Of a stretch of DNA of 64,000 nt, positions 1 through 8,938 are shown in pieces. The stretch's first letter is position 1. Each line of letters opens with the position of its first letter. The stretch lies in assembly GCA_029959295.1 (NCBI GenBank), contig JASCOH010000007.1, positions 225,326 to 289,325 on the forward strand. The letters run 5' to 3'. Source of the stretch: Flavobacteriaceae bacterium PS02334. Its GTDB lineage: Bacteria; Bacteroidota; Bacteroidia; Flavobacteriales; Flavobacteriaceae. A program made the translations under genes and the position numbers. The notes beneath the pieces are model-generated. The model did not search any database, had not been told where the DNA came from, and saw only the letters and a program-made list of their open reading frames with translations.

Positions 1-1803
1 AAGGAGTTTTTGGAAGAATTGAATACTTACGGAAGAATTTACATGTACCGGTTTCGTCCGGATTATGAGATGAAAGCGCGCCCGATTGAGGAATATCCTG
101 GGAAATCTGAGCAGGCAAAAGCGATCATGCTGATGATTCAGAATAATCTGGATTATGCCGTGGCACAGCATCCGCATGAGCTGATTACTTATGGTGGCAA
201 TGGCGCCGTTTTTTCTAACTGGGCTCAGTATTTATTGACGATGAAATATTTGTCCGAAATGACTGACGAGCAGACTTTGACCATGTATTCTGGGCATCCG
301 ATGGGATTATTTCCTTCACATAAAGAGGCGCCGAGAGTCGTGGTAACGAACGGAATGGTGATTCCGAATTATTCAAAGCCAGACGATTGGGAGAAATTTA
401 ATGCTTTGGGCGTTTCGCAATACGGACAAATGACGGCGGGAAGCTATATGTACATCGGTCCGCAGGGAATAGTGCATGGAACGACAATCACGGTTTTAAA
501 TGGATTCAGAAAGATAAAAAAATCTCCGACAGGGGGTTTATTCGTAACTTCTGGTTTGGGAGGCATGTCTGGCGCACAGCCAAAAGCCGGAAATATTGCA
601 GGATGCGTGACAGTTTGCGCCGAAGTGAATCCGAAGATTACGCAGATTCGTCATTCTCAAGGCTGGGTGAACGAAATCGTTGAAAACATTGAAGATTTAG
701 TTCCAAGAGTTAGAAAAGCTTTGAAAAATAAGGAAGTGATTTCGATTGCCTATTTAGGAAATGTGGTGGATGTCTGGGAGCGTTTTGACCAAGAAAACCT
801 GCATATTGATTTGGGTTCTGACCAGACTTCGCTTCACAATCCGTGGGCGGGAGGTTATTATCCAACAGGCCATACCTTTGAAGAATCGAACGAAATGATG
901 GCCAATAATCCTGAGAAATTCAAGGCAGAAGTTCAAAAAACATTGCGCCGCCATGCGGATGCGATTAACAAACATACCGCAAAAGGAACGTATTTCTTTG
1001 ACTATGGAAATGCTTTTTTATTAGAAGCTTCCCGTGCTGGAGCTGATGTTTTTGCTCCGAATGGCATTGATTTCAAATATCCGAGCTATGTTCAAGATAT
1101 TATGGGACCGATGTGTTTTGACTATGGATTTGGGCCTTTCCGTTGGGTTTGCGCTTCTGGAAAACCGGAAGATTTAGCGAAAACTGACAGGATTGCAAGT
1201 GACGTTTTAGAGGAATTGGCCAAAACTTCTCCGGAGGAAATCCAACAGCAGATGCAGGATAATATCAAGTGGATCAAAGGCGCTCAGGAAAATAAATTGG
1301 TCGTTGGCTCGCAAGCTAGGATTTTATATGCGGATGCGGCAGGAAGGATTAAAATTGCGGAAGCTTTCAACCAGGCGATTGCCAAAGGCGAAATTGGGTA
1401 CGTGATTTTAGGACGCGACCACCACGATGTTTCAGGAACGGATTCTCCTTACAGAGAAACTTCAAATATTTATGACGGATCGAAATTTACGGCGGATATG
1501 GCGATTCAAAACGTAATCGGCGATAGTTTCAGAGGCGCGACTTGGGTTTCGATTCACAATGGCGGCGGCGTTGGCTGGGGCGAGGTGATTAACGGTGGTT
1601 TTGGTATGGTTCTTGATGGTTCTAGTGAGGCTTCAAGACGCTTACAATCAATGCTTTTCTGGGACGTGAACAACGGAATTTCAAGAAGAAGCTGGGCGCG
1701 AAACGACGAAGCGATTTTTGCCATAAAACGAGCCATGGAAACGCAACCTTTGTTAAAAGTTACCATCCCTAATAAAGTGGACGACGCGCTTTTAGATTTT
1801 TAA
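1..1803 (+). CDS. hutU: Urocanate hydratase (urocanase), 5' partial
   Basis: Urocanase adds water to urocanate to give imidazolone propionate, the second step of histidine breakdown in the cytoplasm, using a tightly bound NAD+. The reading frame is open from base 1, so the start codon lies before the window and only the C-terminal 600 codons are present. Family hallmarks visible are a glycine-rich stretch (SGLGGMSGAQ) in the NAD-binding region, DQTSLHNPWAGG, and the C-terminal HNGGGVGWGEVINGG block. Probably some 60-70 N-terminal residues are missing, judged from memory of the family length. No other hut gene is visible inside the window. The first ATG or TTG in the frame should not be taken as a start. 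Confidence 0.95.
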   Translation, partial: KEFLEELNTYGRIYMYRFRPDYEMKARPIEEYPGKSEQAKAIMLMIQNNLDYAVAQHPHELITYGGNGAVFSNWAQYLLTMKYLSEMTDEQTLTMYSGHPMGLFPSHKEAPRVVVTNGMVIPNYSKPDDWEKFNALGVSQYGQMTAGSYMYIGPQGIVHGTTITVLNGFRKIKKSPTGGLFVTSGLGGMSGAQPKAGNIAGCVTVCAEVNPKITQIRHSQGWVNEIVENIEDLVPRVRKALKNKEVISIAYLGNVVDVWERFDQENLHIDLGSDQTSLHNPWAGGYYPTGHTFEESNEMMANNPEKFKAEVQKTLRRHADAINKHTAKGTYFFDYGNAFLLEASRAGADVFAPNGIDFKYPSYVQDIMGPMCFDYGFGPFRWVCASGKPEDLAKTDRIASDVLEELAKTSPEEIQQQMQDNIKWIKGAQENKLVVGSQARILYADAAGRIKIAEAFNQAIAKGEIGYVILGRDHHDVSGTDSPYRETSNIYDGSKFTADMAIQNVIGDSFRGATWVSIHNGGGVGWGEVINGGFGMVLDGSSEASRRLQSMLFWDVNNGISRRSWARNDEAIFAIKRAMETQPLLKVTIPNKVDDALLDF

Positions 1804-1818
1804 TATTTTTCAATCAGC

Positions 1819-1986
1819 ATGCAGCAATTAAATAGTATATCATTATTATTCATGAGTCTTGGATTTTTAATTTTAGGGCTGCTTTTTGAAAATGCATTTA
1901 TAAAAATCGTCATCCTCACAGCAGCCGCAGTTCTAAGCATTGTGGCCGCAATCAGGAGTTTCAAGGAGAAGAATAAAAAGAAATAA
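1819..1986 (+). CDS. Small two-helix membrane protein (55 aa), unknown function
   Basis: A 55-codon frame begins 15 bases after the urocanase stop and ends 24 bases before the next gene, so it lies in a same-strand run. The product has two hydrophobic stretches, roughly residues 9-24 and 28-44, and a very basic tail (KEKNKKK), which fits a small inner-membrane protein with its C terminus in the cytoplasm. I do not recognise a family. The clean start, stop and spacing, together with the positive tail after a transmembrane segment, argue that it is real rather than chance. Confidence 0.6.
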   Translation: MQQLNSISLLFMSLGFLILGLLFENAFIKIVILTAAAVLSIVAAIRSFKEKNKKK

Positions 1987-2010
1987 GACTATAACTATTA
2001 AAACTTTGCT

Positions 2011-2550
2011 ATGAAAACGATTAAATTTTTACCGCTATTCTGCCTTTTTATGCTGGCCTCTTGTTTGTCTGTTCAGGTAAATACTGACTATGATAAAAAT
2101 GCAGATTTTACACAATATAAGACTTTTGCTTTCCATAAAACCGGGATTGACAAAGTGGAAGTTTCTGATTTAGACAAGCGAAGAATCTTAAATGCTATCG
2201 ATGCTGAAATGACGGCAAAAGGTTTTACAAAAAGCGACAAACCTGATATTTTGGTTAATATTTTCACCAAATCAAGACAGCAAGTTGACGTGAACCAGTT
2301 TAACGCCGGATGGGGTTATGGCTGGGGATGGGGATGGAATCCTTGGATGTGGGGAGGTAGAAATACTTCTGTTACTACCACTACTGAAGGCACTTTGTAC
2401 ATTGATTTAGTTGATGCTAAGAAAAAAGAACTGATCTGGCAAGGTGAAGGTGTTGGCGTTTTGACTCAAAACATGAAACATAAAGACGAAAGAATTCAGG
2501 AGTTCGTGAAAAAGATTTTGGTAAAATACCCTCCAGAAATCAAGAAATAA
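2011..2550 (+). CDS. DUF4136 family lipoprotein
   Basis: Predicted lipoprotein of 179 aa. The signal peptide ends in a lipobox (LASC, acylated Cys18), so the mature protein should be anchored in the outer or inner membrane facing the periplasm. The body matches the DUF4136 pattern common in Bacteroidota: a YDKNADFTQYKTFAF start, a central D-I-L-V-N strand, and a Gly/Trp-rich loop at about residues 100-118 (GWGYGWGWGW). The late part (TEGTLYIDLVDAKKKELIWQG) is also typical. The molecular role of the family is unknown. A strong terminator follows directly. Confidence 0.85.
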   Translation: MKTIKFLPLFCLFMLASCLSVQVNTDYDKNADFTQYKTFAFHKTGIDKVEVSDLDKRRILNAIDAEMTAKGFTKSDKPDILVNIFTKSRQQVDVNQFNAGWGYGWGWGWNPWMWGGRNTSVTTTTEGTLYIDLVDAKKKELIWQGEGVGVLTQNMKHKDERIQEFVKKILVKYPPEIKK

Positions 2551-2570
2551 TCCTTACGCATACTTAACTT

Positions 2571-2597
2571 AAAAAACCGCACTTCGCGGTTTTTTTT
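2571..2597 (+). terminator. Intrinsic terminator after the DUF4136 gene
   Basis: The arms AAAACCGC and GCGGTTTT flank the loop ACTTC and are followed by a run of T. It ends the transcript coming from the DUF4136 lipoprotein gene. Confidence 0.85.
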
Positions 2598-2681
2598 ATG
2601 TACTTATACTTCTATTTTATGGAATAACAATCTGGCAGATTGATTTGAAATAGTATTACGAATAGCTTGCTCTCCTTAATT

Positions 2682-2897
2682 TCAATCATATAAAAAATTC
2701 ATCAACTCATCAAATAGAGGAACGGCATGGTTTGCTGATTTCAATCTTTCATCGAGCGCAATTGAGTCTTCCTCAACAGATTTGTTATAAACTTCAAGCT
2801 GTTCTTCTGACAACGCACTTTTTAAAGCTTTTATCTTTATTGAAAGAATTAGAAGCTTTGCATTCATTTTATTTTCTAGATTCATAAAAAATGACAT
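2682..2897 (-). CDS. Small hypothetical protein (71 aa or slightly shorter)
   Basis: A 71-codon minus-strand frame lies alone between two plus-strand genes. The product is charged and probably helical (LSIKIKALKSALSEEQLEVYNKSVEE), with no signal peptide, membrane segment or motif that I know. Later in-frame ATGs (MNLENK, MNAKLL) would give shorter versions. The composition looks protein-like, but there is no operon partner and no recognised family. Confidence 0.4.
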   Translation of the reverse strand: MSFFMNLENKMNAKLLILSIKIKALKSALSEEQLEVYNKSVEEDSIALDERLKSANHAVPLFDELMNFLYD

Positions 2898-3117
2898 TAA
2901 ATTATTTGTAAAAAAATAAGATATCTGAAGCTTAAAATCACAATTACATCTTTTTAAACAAATTGAATATTAAAAAAAATTCACTATCGTAATAATTTAT
3001 GATAAAAATAAAAAATATAACAATACAAAAACAAATTAACTATTGACAAATATAAAAAGATAGCTTTTGAATGATTTAGCTAAATTTTCGTTTACTTATT
3101 GATCTCGATTAATTGCA

Positions 3118-3166
3118 GGATTGACATTTAATTGTCAACCGCATTTCATCACTGTGGTTTTTTTTA
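3118..3166 (+). promoter_or_regulatory. Overlapping hairpins upstream of phhA (attenuator-like leader)
   Basis: The 334 bases between the small minus-strand gene and phhA are very AT-rich and hold no gene. Inside them is a near-palindrome (TTGACA at 3121-3126, TGTCAA at 3133-3138, extended by GG/CC). It shares bases with a following terminator hairpin (AACCGCA at 3137-3143, TGTGGTT at 3153-3159) that has a run of eight T. The two hairpins cannot form fully at the same time. No upstream plus-strand gene needs this terminator. Either a short leader or sRNA ends here, or phhA is attenuated. Confidence 0.45.
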
Positions 3167-3200
3167 TGCTTTTTTAAGAGTCCTTTCGATTAAAGATTTG

Positions 3201-3208
3201 TAATTTTA
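3201..3208 (+). promoter_or_regulatory. Possible -7 box for phhA
   Basis: TAATTTTA matches seven of eight positions of the Bacteroidota -7 box TAnnTTTG and lies 24 bases before the phhA start. No clear -33 TTG is seen at the usual distance, so the call is tentative. Confidence 0.3.
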
Positions 3209-3231
3209 CAAAAACAGAAACGTTTAAAAAT

Positions 3232-4992
3232 ATGGAAACGGAATTTGAAAGCAATCCTTTGATAGACAGACTTCCTGAGCATTTGAAACAATTTATTAAG
3301 CCTCAGGATTATGAAGATTACACACCGATAAATCAAGCAGTTTGGCGCTATGTGATGCGTAAAAACGTAGATTATCTTTCAAAAGTTGCTCACAATTCTT
3401 ATCTCGACGGACTTAAAAAAACAGGTCTTGAAGTAGACAATATTCCAAACATGTATGGCATGAACCGAATTTTGAAAGAAATCGGCTGGGCTGCGGTAGC
3501 CGTTGACGGATTTATTCCGCCAAATGCTTTCATGGAATTCCAGGCTTACAACGTCTTGGTCATTGCCTCAGATATCAGACAATTAGAACACATCGAATAT
3601 ACGCCTGCGCCAGACATTATCCACGAAGGTGCTGGCCACGCTCCTATTATTGCCAATCCTGAATATGCTGAATATTTGAGACGTTTTGGCGAAATAGGCT
3701 GCAAGGCAATTTCCTCTTCGCGCGATTATGAAATGTATGAAGCCATCCGATTGCTTTCAATTTTAAAGGAAGCTGAAGGAACGCCCCAAAGCGAGATCGA
3801 TGCGATTGAGAAAAAAGTAGAAGATCTGCAGAACAATATGGGCGAATTGTCAGAAATGGCTCTGATCAGAAACCTGCATTGGTGGACGGTTGAATATGGC
3901 TTGATCGGCGATGTTGACAACCCAAAAATATACGGTGCCGGATTGCTTTCTTCTATCGGGGAAAGTGCTTGGTGCATGACAGACAATGTGAAAAAATCGC
4001 ATTACGACATCAATGCAGCTTACCAAAGTTTTGATATTACGAAACCACAGCCACAGTTATTTGTGACGCCAGATTTTGCACATTTGAGTTCTGTTTTGGA
4101 AGAATTTGCAAATAAAATGGCGCTTCGAACCGGAGGACTTTCTGGAGTACAGAAATTAATACAATCTAACGCTCTAGGAACAATTGAACTCAGTACCGGA
4201 CTTGAGATTTCTGGAGTTTTCACGAATGTAATTGAAGAAAACGGAAAACCAGTTTATGTTCAAACCACAGGAAAAACCGCTTTATCTTACAGAGAAAAAG
4301 AATTGGTCGGACATTCGACTTCCTACCATGCGGAAGGTTTTGGAAGCCCGATCGGGAAATTAAAAGGAATCAATCTGGCTATCGAAGACATGAGCCCGAG
4401 AGATTTGCAAGCCTATGCGATTTATGAAGGCGAGCGCGTAACTTTAGAATTTGAAGGAGACATTACCGTTTCTGGGAAAATCATTACGGGCACGAGAAAC
4501 TTGCAAGGAAAAATCATCATCATCAGTTTTGCAGATTGCACGGTAACCCACAATGACACTGTTTTATTCCAGCCTGAGTGGGGAATTTTTGACATGGCTG
4601 TCGGTAAAAAAGTGATTTCTGCTTTTTCTGGACCTGCCGACGTGAAAAGCTTTGACATGATCACGCACGTTCCTTCGAGCACGACAATTAAGGCAAAAAC
4701 CAATCCTGAAAAAGAAGAATTGGAAAGCCTTTATTTAAATATCAGAAATATCCGTGAAGGAAAAACGGCTTTCATGACGATTGAAAAAACTTTTGAAACT
4801 TTAAAAGAAAATCACCCAAAAGATTGGTTGCTTTCTGTAGAAATTGCAGAAATTTTAGACAAAGAAAATGAAACAGAACTTTTTCAGAAAGTCATAATCC
4901 ACTTAGAAAAAGTAAAACACAATCGCCCCGAAGTTGCACATTTGATTTCTGGCGGATTAGAATTGATTCTAGAACACGAAAACGTGGAATAA
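3232..4992 (+). CDS. phhA: Phenylalanine 4-hydroxylase, long Bacteroidota form
   Basis: Iron- and pterin-dependent aromatic amino acid hydroxylase converting phenylalanine to tyrosine in the cytoplasm. The N-terminal half carries the catalytic domain: the two iron-binding histidines lie in HEGAGHAP (His131, His136) and the third ligand is Glu221 in WWTVEYGL. At 586 aa it is about twice as long as proteobacterial PhhA. The C-terminal half (from about residue 300) is an extra domain seen in the long Bacteroidota version, whose role I do not know. It is followed by a strong hairpin terminator and so looks monocistronic; the leader with competing hairpins suggests regulation at elongation. Confidence 0.9.
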   Translation: METEFESNPLIDRLPEHLKQFIKPQDYEDYTPINQAVWRYVMRKNVDYLSKVAHNSYLDGLKKTGLEVDNIPNMYGMNRILKEIGWAAVAVDGFIPPNAFMEFQAYNVLVIASDIRQLEHIEYTPAPDIIHEGAGHAPIIANPEYAEYLRRFGEIGCKAISSSRDYEMYEAIRLLSILKEAEGTPQSEIDAIEKKVEDLQNNMGELSEMALIRNLHWWTVEYGLIGDVDNPKIYGAGLLSSIGESAWCMTDNVKKSHYDINAAYQSFDITKPQPQLFVTPDFAHLSSVLEEFANKMALRTGGLSGVQKLIQSNALGTIELSTGLEISGVFTNVIEENGKPVYVQTTGKTALSYREKELVGHSTSYHAEGFGSPIGKLKGINLAIEDMSPRDLQAYAIYEGERVTLEFEGDITVSGKIITGTRNLQGKIIIISFADCTVTHNDTVLFQPEWGIFDMAVGKKVISAFSGPADVKSFDMITHVPSSTTIKAKTNPEKEELESLYLNIRNIREGKTAFMTIEKTFETLKENHPKDWLLSVEIAEILDKENETELFQKVIIHLEKVKHNRPEVAHLISGGLELILEHENVE

Positions 4993-5013
4993 ATATATTT
5001 CTATAAAAACTAA

Positions 5014-5064
5014 AACCGCAGATTCGCAGATTAAAATAAATCTGTGACTCTGCGGTTCTTTTTT
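5014..5064 (+). terminator. Intrinsic terminator after phhA
   Basis: A long interrupted stem (AACCGCAGA at 5014-5022 with TCTGCGGTT at 5049-5057; inner GCAGATT/AATCTGT) is followed by a T run. It overlaps the first codons of the longest open frame of the next gene, which is why a later start is chosen there. Confidence 0.85.
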
Positions 5065-5121
5065 GCCCGTAGGTTTTTCGATTTAATTTTTATAAATTTA
5101 TATATCACAAGAAAATCGCTG

Positions 5122-6234
5122 ATGGACGAATTTTTTAATTTTATTGAAACAACGCAAATTGAAACGCCGGTAGTTTTCTTTTTTGTGATATTCGCCTTGG
5201 GAATCGCTATATTTCACACTTTTATTTTCATGGGAATATACAAGTGGGATTTTCGCCCAAAGTGGCTTTTCTTCGCCTTAAATCCTTCATTAATCCTGCT
5301 TACTTATCTCTTTTTTGGAAATTATGTCATGGTCACTTTTGGCATTCTTTTCGCTTCCGTTTTTATCTTGGCAATTTTAGGAATGTTTGTTTCAATCTTC
5401 ATTAAAGATAAGGAGGAAGAAAATTTCAACAGAAAGCACAACATACCCAAAAAGCCACTTTGGAAGCGTATTTTAATTACAATCGGAACTATTCTTTTCG
5501 GAATAATATTCTTGTCCATCGGCCCTTATGCTTTTGTTTTAATTCTTGCTTTAATCATTTTAACTGCAATTCTTCCTAATAAAACCAACCGATTTTTAAA
5601 ATACCAAGGCATTCTTCCTTCTTCAAAAATTCGTTCTGTGGCAATGGGCTTGGCTGAAGTTCAAGGCAAATTAGTGATGATTGAAGAACTTTTAGCGCCA
5701 ATTGAAAAAGTTCCCTGTATTGGATATGAATATAAAATTGAAAATATTTCTAGAGATAAAGACGGAAAAGAAAGCTTCTCAACAATATCTTCTGAAATAA
5801 TTTGCAATCGGTTTTATATCGAAGATGAAACTGGAAAAATAGAGGTAAATCCAGAGAAATTAGACTTTGTTTGGATAGAACTTAACGAACAATATCGCAG
5901 TGGCGGAAGACGCTATTCGCAATATATCATCAAAAATAATGACGAAATGTTGCTTATCGGAAAAGTTGGCCTAGAATCAAACAAGCCTGTTTTTATGCAC
6001 GAAGATATTAAAAATGTCTTCGGAATTTGTCCTGTAGAAAAAGTCGGAACTTACAATAAAAACAAGCCTTTGCTCAATTCACTGATTTATTTTTCTGTAG
6101 TTTTTGCATTCTTGACCGCCATAATTTTGATTACTCCAATCAGCATTGAAAACGGAATCGTAACGCTCAAATTCAACTCGGAATTATTCAATTGGAAAGA
6201 TTTTTTCTCTAACTTTAATGAACTTTTTAACTAA
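5122..6234 (+). CDS. GIDE-like (MULAN-type) membrane protein
   Basis: Multi-pass membrane protein of 370 aa. The start is the ATG at 5122 (MDEFFNF), because the open frame upstream runs through the phhA terminator. There are four to five hydrophobic segments in the first 160 residues. Next is a domain resembling the GIDE/MAPL region (GLAEVQGKL, CIGYEYKIE, FYIEDETGKIEVNP), and then one last membrane segment near residue 325. The eukaryotic relatives are E3 ligases, but no RING is seen here, so no ligase activity is implied. Bacterial GIDE-domain proteins are often next to LemA, and a lemA gene follows after 5 bases. Function unknown; membrane stress or envelope work is an inference. Confidence 0.65.
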   Translation: MDEFFNFIETTQIETPVVFFFVIFALGIAIFHTFIFMGIYKWDFRPKWLFFALNPSLILLTYLFFGNYVMVTFGILFASVFILAILGMFVSIFIKDKEEENFNRKHNIPKKPLWKRILITIGTILFGIIFLSIGPYAFVLILALIILTAILPNKTNRFLKYQGILPSSKIRSVAMGLAEVQGKLVMIEELLAPIEKVPCIGYEYKIENISRDKDGKESFSTISSEIICNRFYIEDETGKIEVNPEKLDFVWIELNEQYRSGGRRYSQYIIKNNDEMLLIGKVGLESNKPVFMHEDIKNVFGICPVEKVGTYNKNKPLLNSLIYFSVVFAFLTAIILITPISIENGIVTLKFNSELFNWKDFFSNFNELFN

Positions 6235-6239
6235 AAAAC

Positions 6240-6800
6240 ATGAATCCAATTCTCTCTATTGTCATCATAATTCTTATCATCGCAGGGCTTTTGAGCGTAA
6301 TTATTTCTACGTATAACAAAATCGTCATGCTGAAATTCAACGTAGAAAAAGCTTTTGCGAACATCGACGTACTTTTAAAACAACGAGCTGACGAAATTCC
6401 GAATCTTATCAAAGTTGTGAAAGAATATATGAATTATGAAGAAAATGTTTTGGAAAAACTGACGCAATTACGAACCAAATTTCTGAATTCAAATGACACA
6501 AACGAAAAAATCGAACTGTCAAATGAAATGAACAAAAGCATGAAAACTATTTTTGCCGTTTCTGAAAACTATCCAGATTTAAAGGCTTCACAAAATTTTT
6601 CATCGTTGCAGACAAGAGTTTCTGAGTTGGAAAATGCCATCGCTGACAGAAGAGAATTTTTCAATGAAAGCGTAAATATGTACAATATCGGAATTACGGA
6701 ATTCCCAAATGTGATTCTTGCAAAAATCTTGGGATACAAAGAAAAATTGCTGTTGCAGATTTCAGAACAAGAAAAAAAATACGATGGAATTCAGTTTTAA
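6240..6800 (+). CDS. LemA family protein
   Basis: LemA-fold protein of 186 aa: one N-terminal transmembrane helix (about residues 5-24) followed by a long helical periplasmic or cytoplasmic domain. It carries the family pattern in KAFANIDVLLKQRADEIPNLIKVVKEYM and in the later YPDLKAS segment. It sits between the GIDE-like gene (5-base gap) and a membrane protein whose start overlaps its end, so the three form one operon. The biochemical role of LemA is not established. A second LemA gene with different partners lies at 14012. Confidence 0.85.
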   Translation: MNPILSIVIIILIIAGLLSVIISTYNKIVMLKFNVEKAFANIDVLLKQRADEIPNLIKVVKEYMNYEENVLEKLTQLRTKFLNSNDTNEKIELSNEMNKSMKTIFAVSENYPDLKASQNFSSLQTRVSELENAIADRREFFNESVNMYNIGITEFPNVILAKILGYKEKLLLQISEQEKKYDGIQF

Positions 6801-7167
6801 ATATTACGAAATACTTCACTATTTTGAAGCCGAACCCGCGATGGTTGTGATGTGCGCTGCTTTTGGCGTTCCACTTTTGATGTTTGCTTTGTCATTGCCG
6901 CTATACATTTTTCGAAAAATCGGGCTAGACAAAACCTTGAAGCCTTTTTACAGCATCCTCTATATTCCGCTGGCCATTTCTTGGATTATTGGCTTTATTT
7001 TGATGATGATTCTGCTGTTCACAGGCGTTTCCGGAATCCGAATGGTACTGATTTGGACACTGATGTACCTAACTTATCTCTTCTTCGGAATTTTTAACAG
7101 AAAAGCAATCAACCGATGGATTGACGACACCGGAAAGAATGCAATCAACAAAAAATCTTCTGATTAA
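6784..7167 (+). CDS. Membrane protein of the GIDE-LemA operon, unknown function
   Basis: Product of 127 aa with three predicted membrane helices (about residues 19-40, 58-80 and 85-105) and a basic tail. The chosen ATG at 6784 lies inside the last codons of lemA (17-base overlap), which fits translational coupling. The longer frame starting at 6718 would overlap lemA by over 80 bases and adds a Cys/Lys-rich N terminus that does not look natural. No family recognised. Its stop codon overlaps that of the convergent DUF4230 gene. Confidence 0.65.
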   Translation: MEFSFKYYEILHYFEAEPAMVVMCAAFGVPLLMFALSLPLYIFRKIGLDKTLKPFYSILYIPLAISWIIGFILMMILLFTGVSGIRMVLIWTLMYLTYLFFGIFNRKAINRWIDDTGKNAINKKSSD

Positions 7168-7778
7168 TTCAATAGATTTTTCTGCAAATCTGTATCTTGG
7201 TTAACCGTTTCTCCATCATATTTCAACGTCCAGCCTAAAGTATTTGTCGTAATCAAAATCTTTGAAAGTTCGCTTATCAATCGATTTTGAGCGTTTGATT
7301 TTAACGTAGATTTCTCAATTTTTGCTTGCAGATTCTTTTTTACCGTCGCATTAATTTTGTTGTAATCATCACCCGAAAACGGATTTAATCGGCTCTGGTT
7401 GACATCATAAAATTTAATATCTGGACTGATTTTAATTTCTTCCTTTGGAATATATTCAATCGTGATCGTCTTGTTTTTCTCGTCAATATCATATTTCATC
7501 TGGCGCAGATCATACGCAACCGTCACGTCTGCATTCACGACAACAAGCGCTTTTTTTTCAAAAGAAACCATTCCCATGAAATATTTATCTTGATCTTTAT
7601 AAGTCAAAACCTCCGCAAAATGGCCCTCGGTGACAACTAATTTTCCGACATTCACAATTTGCTGTTGGATAAGATTTGTATCATAAGTAACTGATTCTTC
7701 GCTTTTCTTAAATTCGCAAAAACGGAAAGCCAGGATGATAATTGCAATAATTCCAACGCCAATAAGTATTCTTCGCAT
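7164..7778 (-). CDS. DUF4230 domain protein, membrane anchored
   Basis: Protein of 204 aa with one N-terminal membrane anchor (about residues 4-20) and a domain matching DUF4230: LVVTEGHFAEVLTYKD, then ALVVVNADVTVAYDLRQM, then the amphipathic C-terminal half ending in an ITTNTLGWTLKYDG-type tail. Its role is unknown. It lies alone on the minus strand; its stop (TTA on the plus strand) shares bases with the stop of the convergent membrane protein gene. Two palindromic repeats lie just upstream. Confidence 0.8.
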   Translation of the reverse strand: MRRILIGVGIIAIIILAFRFCEFKKSEESVTYDTNLIQQQIVNVGKLVVTEGHFAEVLTYKDQDKYFMGMVSFEKKALVVVNADVTVAYDLRQMKYDIDEKNKTITIEYIPKEEIKISPDIKFYDVNQSRLNPFSGDDYNKINATVKKNLQAKIEKSTLKSNAQNRLISELSKILITTNTLGWTLKYDGETVNQDTDLQKNLLN

Positions 7779-7821
7779 GTTTTTTTATAAAGTTATATAA
7801 ATAATTTTAGTTATAGACATT

Positions 7822-7901
7822 CCTGCAAGGTTTTTAAAACCTTGCAGGTTTAATTTATTTGATTAGCAAAAATACCTACAAGGTTTTAAAAACCTTGCAG
7901 G
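7822..7901. repeat. Pair of 27-bp palindromes (CCTGCAAGGTTTT type)
   Basis: Two near-identical palindromes at 7822-7848 and 7875-7901 read CCTGCAAGGTTT...AAACCTTGCAGG, separated by 26 AT-rich bases. The second carries one change (CCTACAAGG) in its left arm. They sit between the promoter sides of two minus-strand genes. Each unit could fold into a long hairpin on either strand, like a dispersed intergenic repeat or a REP-type element. Confidence 0.8.
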
Positions 7902-7938
7902 ATTATCGTTCAAAATGCAAGTTTCGAGCAAGCTAAAA

Positions 7939-8889
7939 TTAGAAATTCATGAAAGGAAATCTGCTTGTCAGCACTTCAATTCGCTGTTGCAAATTGCCTA
8001 AAAACTTTTGGTGCTGTTCAGATTCACTATTAAACGGACGATGATTCAATCCTTTTTGGATGTTTTCAATTTCTTGCAAAGTCAGCATTGCTTCTTCATA
8101 AATCCAAGTTTCCGAGAATCTTTTCCAAATATAATCAATCGCCATTTGGCTTGGATGAATCATGTCTTCGGCATAAAAACGATAATCGCGAAGCTCGTCC
8201 ATCATGATTTCATAACTCGGGAAATAATTTATGATTTCAGATTTTTGATTTATGATTTGATGCACCGCGGTTATCAGGTTAGCTTTGCTCCACTGATTTT
8301 CTACAAAACCATCCTTGATGTGGCGCACGGGAGAAATCGTGAAAATAATTTTTGCTTTTGGATTTGCTTCTGAAATGGCTGCAATGATTTTTTCAAGGCT
8401 GTTTTTTATTTCATCTGCCGAAAGCAATTCTTTTTTAAATTGGTTTTGCGGTACTTTGTGGCAATTGGCAACAACTTCTTCTGATTTTAAATTTCTATAA
8501 ACCCAAGCTGTTCCTAATGTAATCAGGACGTGAGAACTTTCAGATAAATCATTGCGTAAACTTTCTAAATTAGAATTGAGTATTTTCAGAAACAGTTCTT
8601 TATTGGAAACGCTTAAATCAGAATGCACGTCGAAAGAATGCCATCTTTCATTGTGAAAAAAGATATCTTCCTCTGCAAATTCTTCTTGGAAAATTGCCTT
8701 CGAAATATTTTTTTCCAATGCCAAAGGATGAAACAAAATTCCGAACGGATTGATGCTGTTTTTGAATTTAAAATGCGCAAACTTCTCCCCAATATTTACC
8801 GCAAAGCAAGAACCTAACGATACAATTTTAGAATTGTAATCAATTTGATAATTGCTTTTTTGAATCGGAATTGGAGTTGTGAATTGCAT
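7939..8889 (-). CDS. GSCFA domain protein
   Basis: Protein of 316 aa with the name-giving motif GSCFA at residues 26-30 (IVSLGSCFAVNIG), and later blocks LITLGTAWVYR, FTISPVRHIKDG and a C-terminal MIHPSQMAIDYIW. The pattern resembles the SGNH/GDSL hydrolase fold, with Ser27 as a possible nucleophile and the HPS segment supplying Asp/His; this is inference from motif layout. The substrate is not known. The gene stands alone on the minus strand, with a TATCTTTG -7 box upstream. Confidence 0.85.
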   Translation of the reverse strand: MQFTTPIPIQKSNYQIDYNSKIVSLGSCFAVNIGEKFAHFKFKNSINPFGILFHPLALEKNISKAIFQEEFAEEDIFFHNERWHSFDVHSDLSVSNKELFLKILNSNLESLRNDLSESSHVLITLGTAWVYRNLKSEEVVANCHKVPQNQFKKELLSADEIKNSLEKIIAAISEANPKAKIIFTISPVRHIKDGFVENQWSKANLITAVHQIINQKSEIINYFPSYEIMMDELRDYRFYAEDMIHPSQMAIDYIWKRFSETWIYEEAMLTLQEIENIQKGLNHRPFNSESEQHQKFLGNLQQRIEVLTSRFPFMNF

Positions 8890-8908
8890 GTTTTAAGTTG
8901 CTGAGTCG

Positions 8909-8916
8909 CAAAGATA
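8909..8916 (-). promoter_or_regulatory. -7 box for the GSCFA gene
   Basis: On the minus strand this reads TATCTTTG, a perfect match to TAnnTTTG, 20 bases before the GSCFA start codon. No -33 element stands out. Confidence 0.45.
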
Positions 8917-8938
8917 CTAAATTGCAAAGTTTTTTGCC

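Noticed and set aside
5044-5121. Longer N terminus for the GIDE-like protein
   Set aside because: It is coded by the phhA terminator hairpin and T run.
6718-6783. Longer start for the third gene of the LemA operon
   Set aside because: It would overlap lemA by more than 80 bases and adds a Cys/Lys-rich piece with no sign of coding. The ATG at 6784 gives a normal short overlap.
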